Below are positions 62,029 through 64,000 of a DNA stretch of 64,000 nt, piece by piece. Source of the DNA: Methylobacterium sp. 10 (lineage in GTDB: Bacteria > Pseudomonadota > Alphaproteobacteria > Rhizobiales > Beijerinckiaceae); NCBI RefSeq assembly GCF_000519085.1, contig NZ_KI912577.1, forward strand, positions 2,547,331 to 2,611,330, read 5' to 3'. The notes beneath the pieces are model-generated. The model had not been told where the DNA came from. It was given only the letters and a program-made list of their open reading frames with translations, and searched no databases. A program made the position numbers and the translations under genes. The stretch's first letter is position 1; every line of letters starts with the position of its first letter.

Positions 62029-63414
62029 CTAAAGCGCTACCTTCAGGCCTTCGGACGCGATCCAGGCCTCTGTCCGGTCAAGCGCACGAGTGAGGCGGTC
62101 GAACAGCGTATCGATCTCGTCGTGGGAGATCACCAGGGGAGGACACACCGCAACCCGGTCGCCGGCAAGAAACCGGACGATCAAGCCCTCGGCCTGCGCG
62201 AAGGCGACACAGCGGGCGGAGACGCCGGCCTTCGGCTCGTACTGGCGCTTGGATCGCTTGTCGGCGACAATCTCCAGCCCACCGATGAGACCGATGCCGC
62301 GGGCCTCGCCGACGATGGGGTGATCGGCCAGGGCGGAGAGCCGGGCCTGGAAATGAGGGGCCTTCTCGGCGACGCCCTCGATGATGCGGTCGCGCTTGTA
62401 GATCTCGATGGACTTCAGCGCGACGGCGCAGGCGACGGGGTGACCGGAATAGGTGGTGCCGTGGCCGAAGGTCCCGAGCTTGGCGCTTTGCGTCACCAGC
62501 GCCTTGTAGAGCGGTTCGTCGATGCTGATGCCACCCAGGGGCATGTAGCCGGAGGTCACAGCCTTGGCGAAGGACAGGCTGTCGGGCCGCATTCCCAGGG
62601 CTTCGGAGCCGAACCAGGTACCGAGCCGGCCGAAGCCGCAGATCACCTCATCGGCGATGAAGCGTACATCGTAGCGGTCGAGCACGGCCTGGATCCTGGC
62701 GAAATAGCCGGCGGGCGGGGCGATGGCGCCGCCCGCTCCCATCACCGGCTCCGCCACGAAGGCGGCGACGGTATCGGGCCCCTCGCGCAGGATCAGCGCT
62801 TCGAGTTCGTCGGCGAGGCGCTGCGAAAACGCGTCCTCGGTCTCGCCGGCCTCGGCGAAGCGGTAATGATGCGGGCAGCCCACATGCAGGAAGCCCGGCA
62901 GCGGCAGGTCCCAATCGGCATGGTTGGCCGTGAGGCCGGTCATCGAGGCCGTGGCGACGGTGACGCCGTGGTAGCCCTTGATCCGCGAGATGATCTTCTT
63001 CTTGGCCGGACGGCCCAGCGCGTTGTTGAGATACCAGGTCAGCTTCACCTGGGTGTCATTGGCCTCCGAGCCCGACGAGGTGAAGAAGATCTTCGATGTC
63101 GGGATCGGCATCAGCTCCTTCAGCGTCTCGGCGAGCTCGATGGCCGGATCGTGGCTGCGGCCGGAGAACAGGTGAGTGAAGGGCAAGCGCGACATCTGCT
63201 CGCTCGCCGCCTCCACCAGTTCCTCGTTTGAGTAGCCGAGCGCCGTGCACCACAGGCCGGCCATGCCTTCGAGATAGGGCCGACCGTCGCTGTCATAGAC
63301 CCAGACCCCGTGGCCGCGCTCCAGAACCAGGGGGCCGGTCTCGCGGAAGGTGGAAAGGTTGGTGTAGGGATGGATCAGCGTTTCGACGTCGCGGGTCGCG
63401 AGGTTCGAGAGCAT
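62029..63414 (-). CDS. Class III aminotransferase (aspartate aminotransferase family)
   Basis: A 461-residue fold type I PLP enzyme of the omega-transaminase group. VYDSDGRPYLEGMAGLWCTA is the N-terminal signature and FFTSSGSEANDTQVKLTWY the phosphate site. FIADEVICGFGRLGTWFGSE contains the PLP Asp, and the Schiff-base Lys is in LSFAKAVTSGYMPLGG. These enzymes often use beta-alanine, putrescine or other omega-amines with pyruvate. A polyamine link to the odc-hss locus is possible but speculative. ATG 63414 chosen; ATG 63462 would add 16 residues. Confidence 0.86.
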   Translation of the reverse strand: MLSNLATRDVETLIHPYTNLSTFRETGPLVLERGHGVWVYDSDGRPYLEGMAGLWCTALGYSNEELVEAASEQMSRLPFTHLFSGRSHDPAIELAETLKELMPIPTSKIFFTSSGSEANDTQVKLTWYLNNALGRPAKKKIISRIKGYHGVTVATASMTGLTANHADWDLPLPGFLHVGCPHHYRFAEAGETEDAFSQRLADELEALILREGPDTVAAFVAEPVMGAGGAIAPPAGYFARIQAVLDRYDVRFIADEVICGFGRLGTWFGSEALGMRPDSLSFAKAVTSGYMPLGGISIDEPLYKALVTQSAKLGTFGHGTTYSGHPVACAVALKSIEIYKRDRIIEGVAEKAPHFQARLSALADHPIVGEARGIGLIGGLEIVADKRSKRQYEPKAGVSARCVAFAQAEGLIVRFLAGDRVAVCPPLVISHDEIDTLFDRLTRALDRTEAWIASEGLKVAL

Positions 63415-63541
63415 GGGCCTGCCGTTACCTGTGGAAGCGGGCCGGTTCGGCCCCGTGTTCATGCGATGCCACACTAGCGACCCGGCGCGCCTTCATAAAC
63501 CCATCCCGCCACCGCAGCGCCTCGCACGGAACGTCAGGACC

Positions 63542-64000
63542 ATGCTCGACCCCGCAACCTTCGTGGCCCATCCGGCGCCCGGCCGCTCCTGCGGAACCTG
63601 CACCCTGTGCTGCAAGGTCTACGACGTCCCGGCGGTGGAGAGCGTCGCCGGCCAATGGTGCCTGCACACGAAGCAGGGGAGGGGCTGCGCCATCCATCCA
63701 ACGCGGCCGGACCATTGCCGCGCCTTCCACTGCCTCTGGATGACGGAAGCCTGGCTCGGGGCCGAGTGGAAGCCTGAGCGGGCCAAGATGGTGCTCGCCC
63801 TCGATCCGGTGACGAAGAACATGAATGTCCAGGTCGATCCCGGCCAGCCGAACGCCTGGCGGCGGGAGCCGTATTACGCACAGCTGCGGCGCTGGGCCGC
63901 CGCATCGCTGGCGCAGGACCGCCTCGTCCTGGTTCATCTCAACACATCCACCACCGTCATCCTGCCGGACCGAGACGTCCCCCTTGGAGTGTTCGAGCCC
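63542..64000 (+). CDS. YkgJ-type cysteine-cluster protein (cut by window edge)
   Basis: The first 153 codons of a plus-strand gene that runs off the right edge. Cysteines cluster as SCGTCTLCCKVYDV, then GQWCLHTKQGRGCAIHPTRP and HCRAFHCLW, the pattern of the YkgJ/UPF0153 zinc- or iron-binding family. Function of the family is unknown. ATG 63542 has CAGGACC upstream. Divergent from the class III aminotransferase gene. Confidence 0.75.
   Translation, partial: MLDPATFVAHPAPGRSCGTCTLCCKVYDVPAVESVAGQWCLHTKQGRGCAIHPTRPDHCRAFHCLWMTEAWLGAEWKPERAKMVLALDPVTKNMNVQVDPGQPNAWRREPYYAQLRRWAAASLAQDRLVLVHLNTSTTVILPDRDVPLGVFEP

Overview
The window is GC-rich chromosomal DNA from an alphaproteobacterial methylotroph, almost certainly Methylobacterium/Methylorubrum. 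The strongest evidence is a complete serine-cycle operon at 46596-56941 in the order sgaA-hprA-mtdA-fchA-mtkA-mtkB-ppc-mclA. A divergent pair of ethylmalonyl-CoA pathway genes, ccr and ecm, lies at 8765-12502. The serine cycle fixes C1 units and CO2 into C3/C4 acids. The ethylmalonyl-CoA pathway regenerates its glyoxylate acceptor, so the window carries core parts of both halves of C1 assimilation. I recognised no phage, insertion sequence, CRISPR array, rRNA or tRNA.

Layout. 1-4860 is a minus-strand housekeeping run: a NifU-like Fe-S protein, tsaB, rimI, plsC, miaB and the start of a phoH-family gene. 5134-8750 holds rplS, a lytic transglycosylase, leuD and microproteins. After ccr/ecm, 12850-16798 is a surface-polysaccharide initiation locus (WecA/WbpL-like transferase, NAD-dependent epimerase, WbpM/CapD-like dehydratase). 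16827-18744 holds a DUF1206 membrane protein, an unrecognised 113-residue protein and a Uma2-family nuclease-like protein. 18969-23283 is a minus-strand polyamine module (ornithine/lysine decarboxylase, GNAT acetyltransferase, homospermidine synthase) behind a long structured leader. 23612-34512 carries an OpgG/OpgD-type glucan protein, glyQ/glyS, an S49 peptidase, a methyltransferase, a polyprenyl diphosphate synthase and ispE. 34602-45973 carries a TPR lipoprotein-like protein, ETF-ubiquinone oxidoreductase, a type-4-like uracil-DNA glycosylase, a zinc metallopeptidase, a MoaB-like protein, a radical SAM protein, RNase HII and a glycosyltransferase/metallophosphatase pair. After the serine-cycle operon, 57134-64000 holds a GlcG/HbpS-like protein, CinA-N, sfsA, a Tat-exported phosphoesterase, a class III aminotransferase, several microproteins and a truncated cysteine-cluster protein.

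The most interesting non-coding region is 22767-23319, upstream of the decarboxylase. Its transcript can form several GC-rich hairpins, including two that compete for the same arm. It also contains a 39-codon Arg-rich reading frame. It resembles the alphaproteobacterial speF leader class and may be an attenuator that controls polyamine synthesis. Other non-gene signals are two families of long palindromic repeats, strong intergenic hairpins, an AT-rich spacer between glyQ and glyS, and a perfect dyad between ccr and ecm.

All calls come from reading the sequence and its translations. No database search, folding program or alignment was run.
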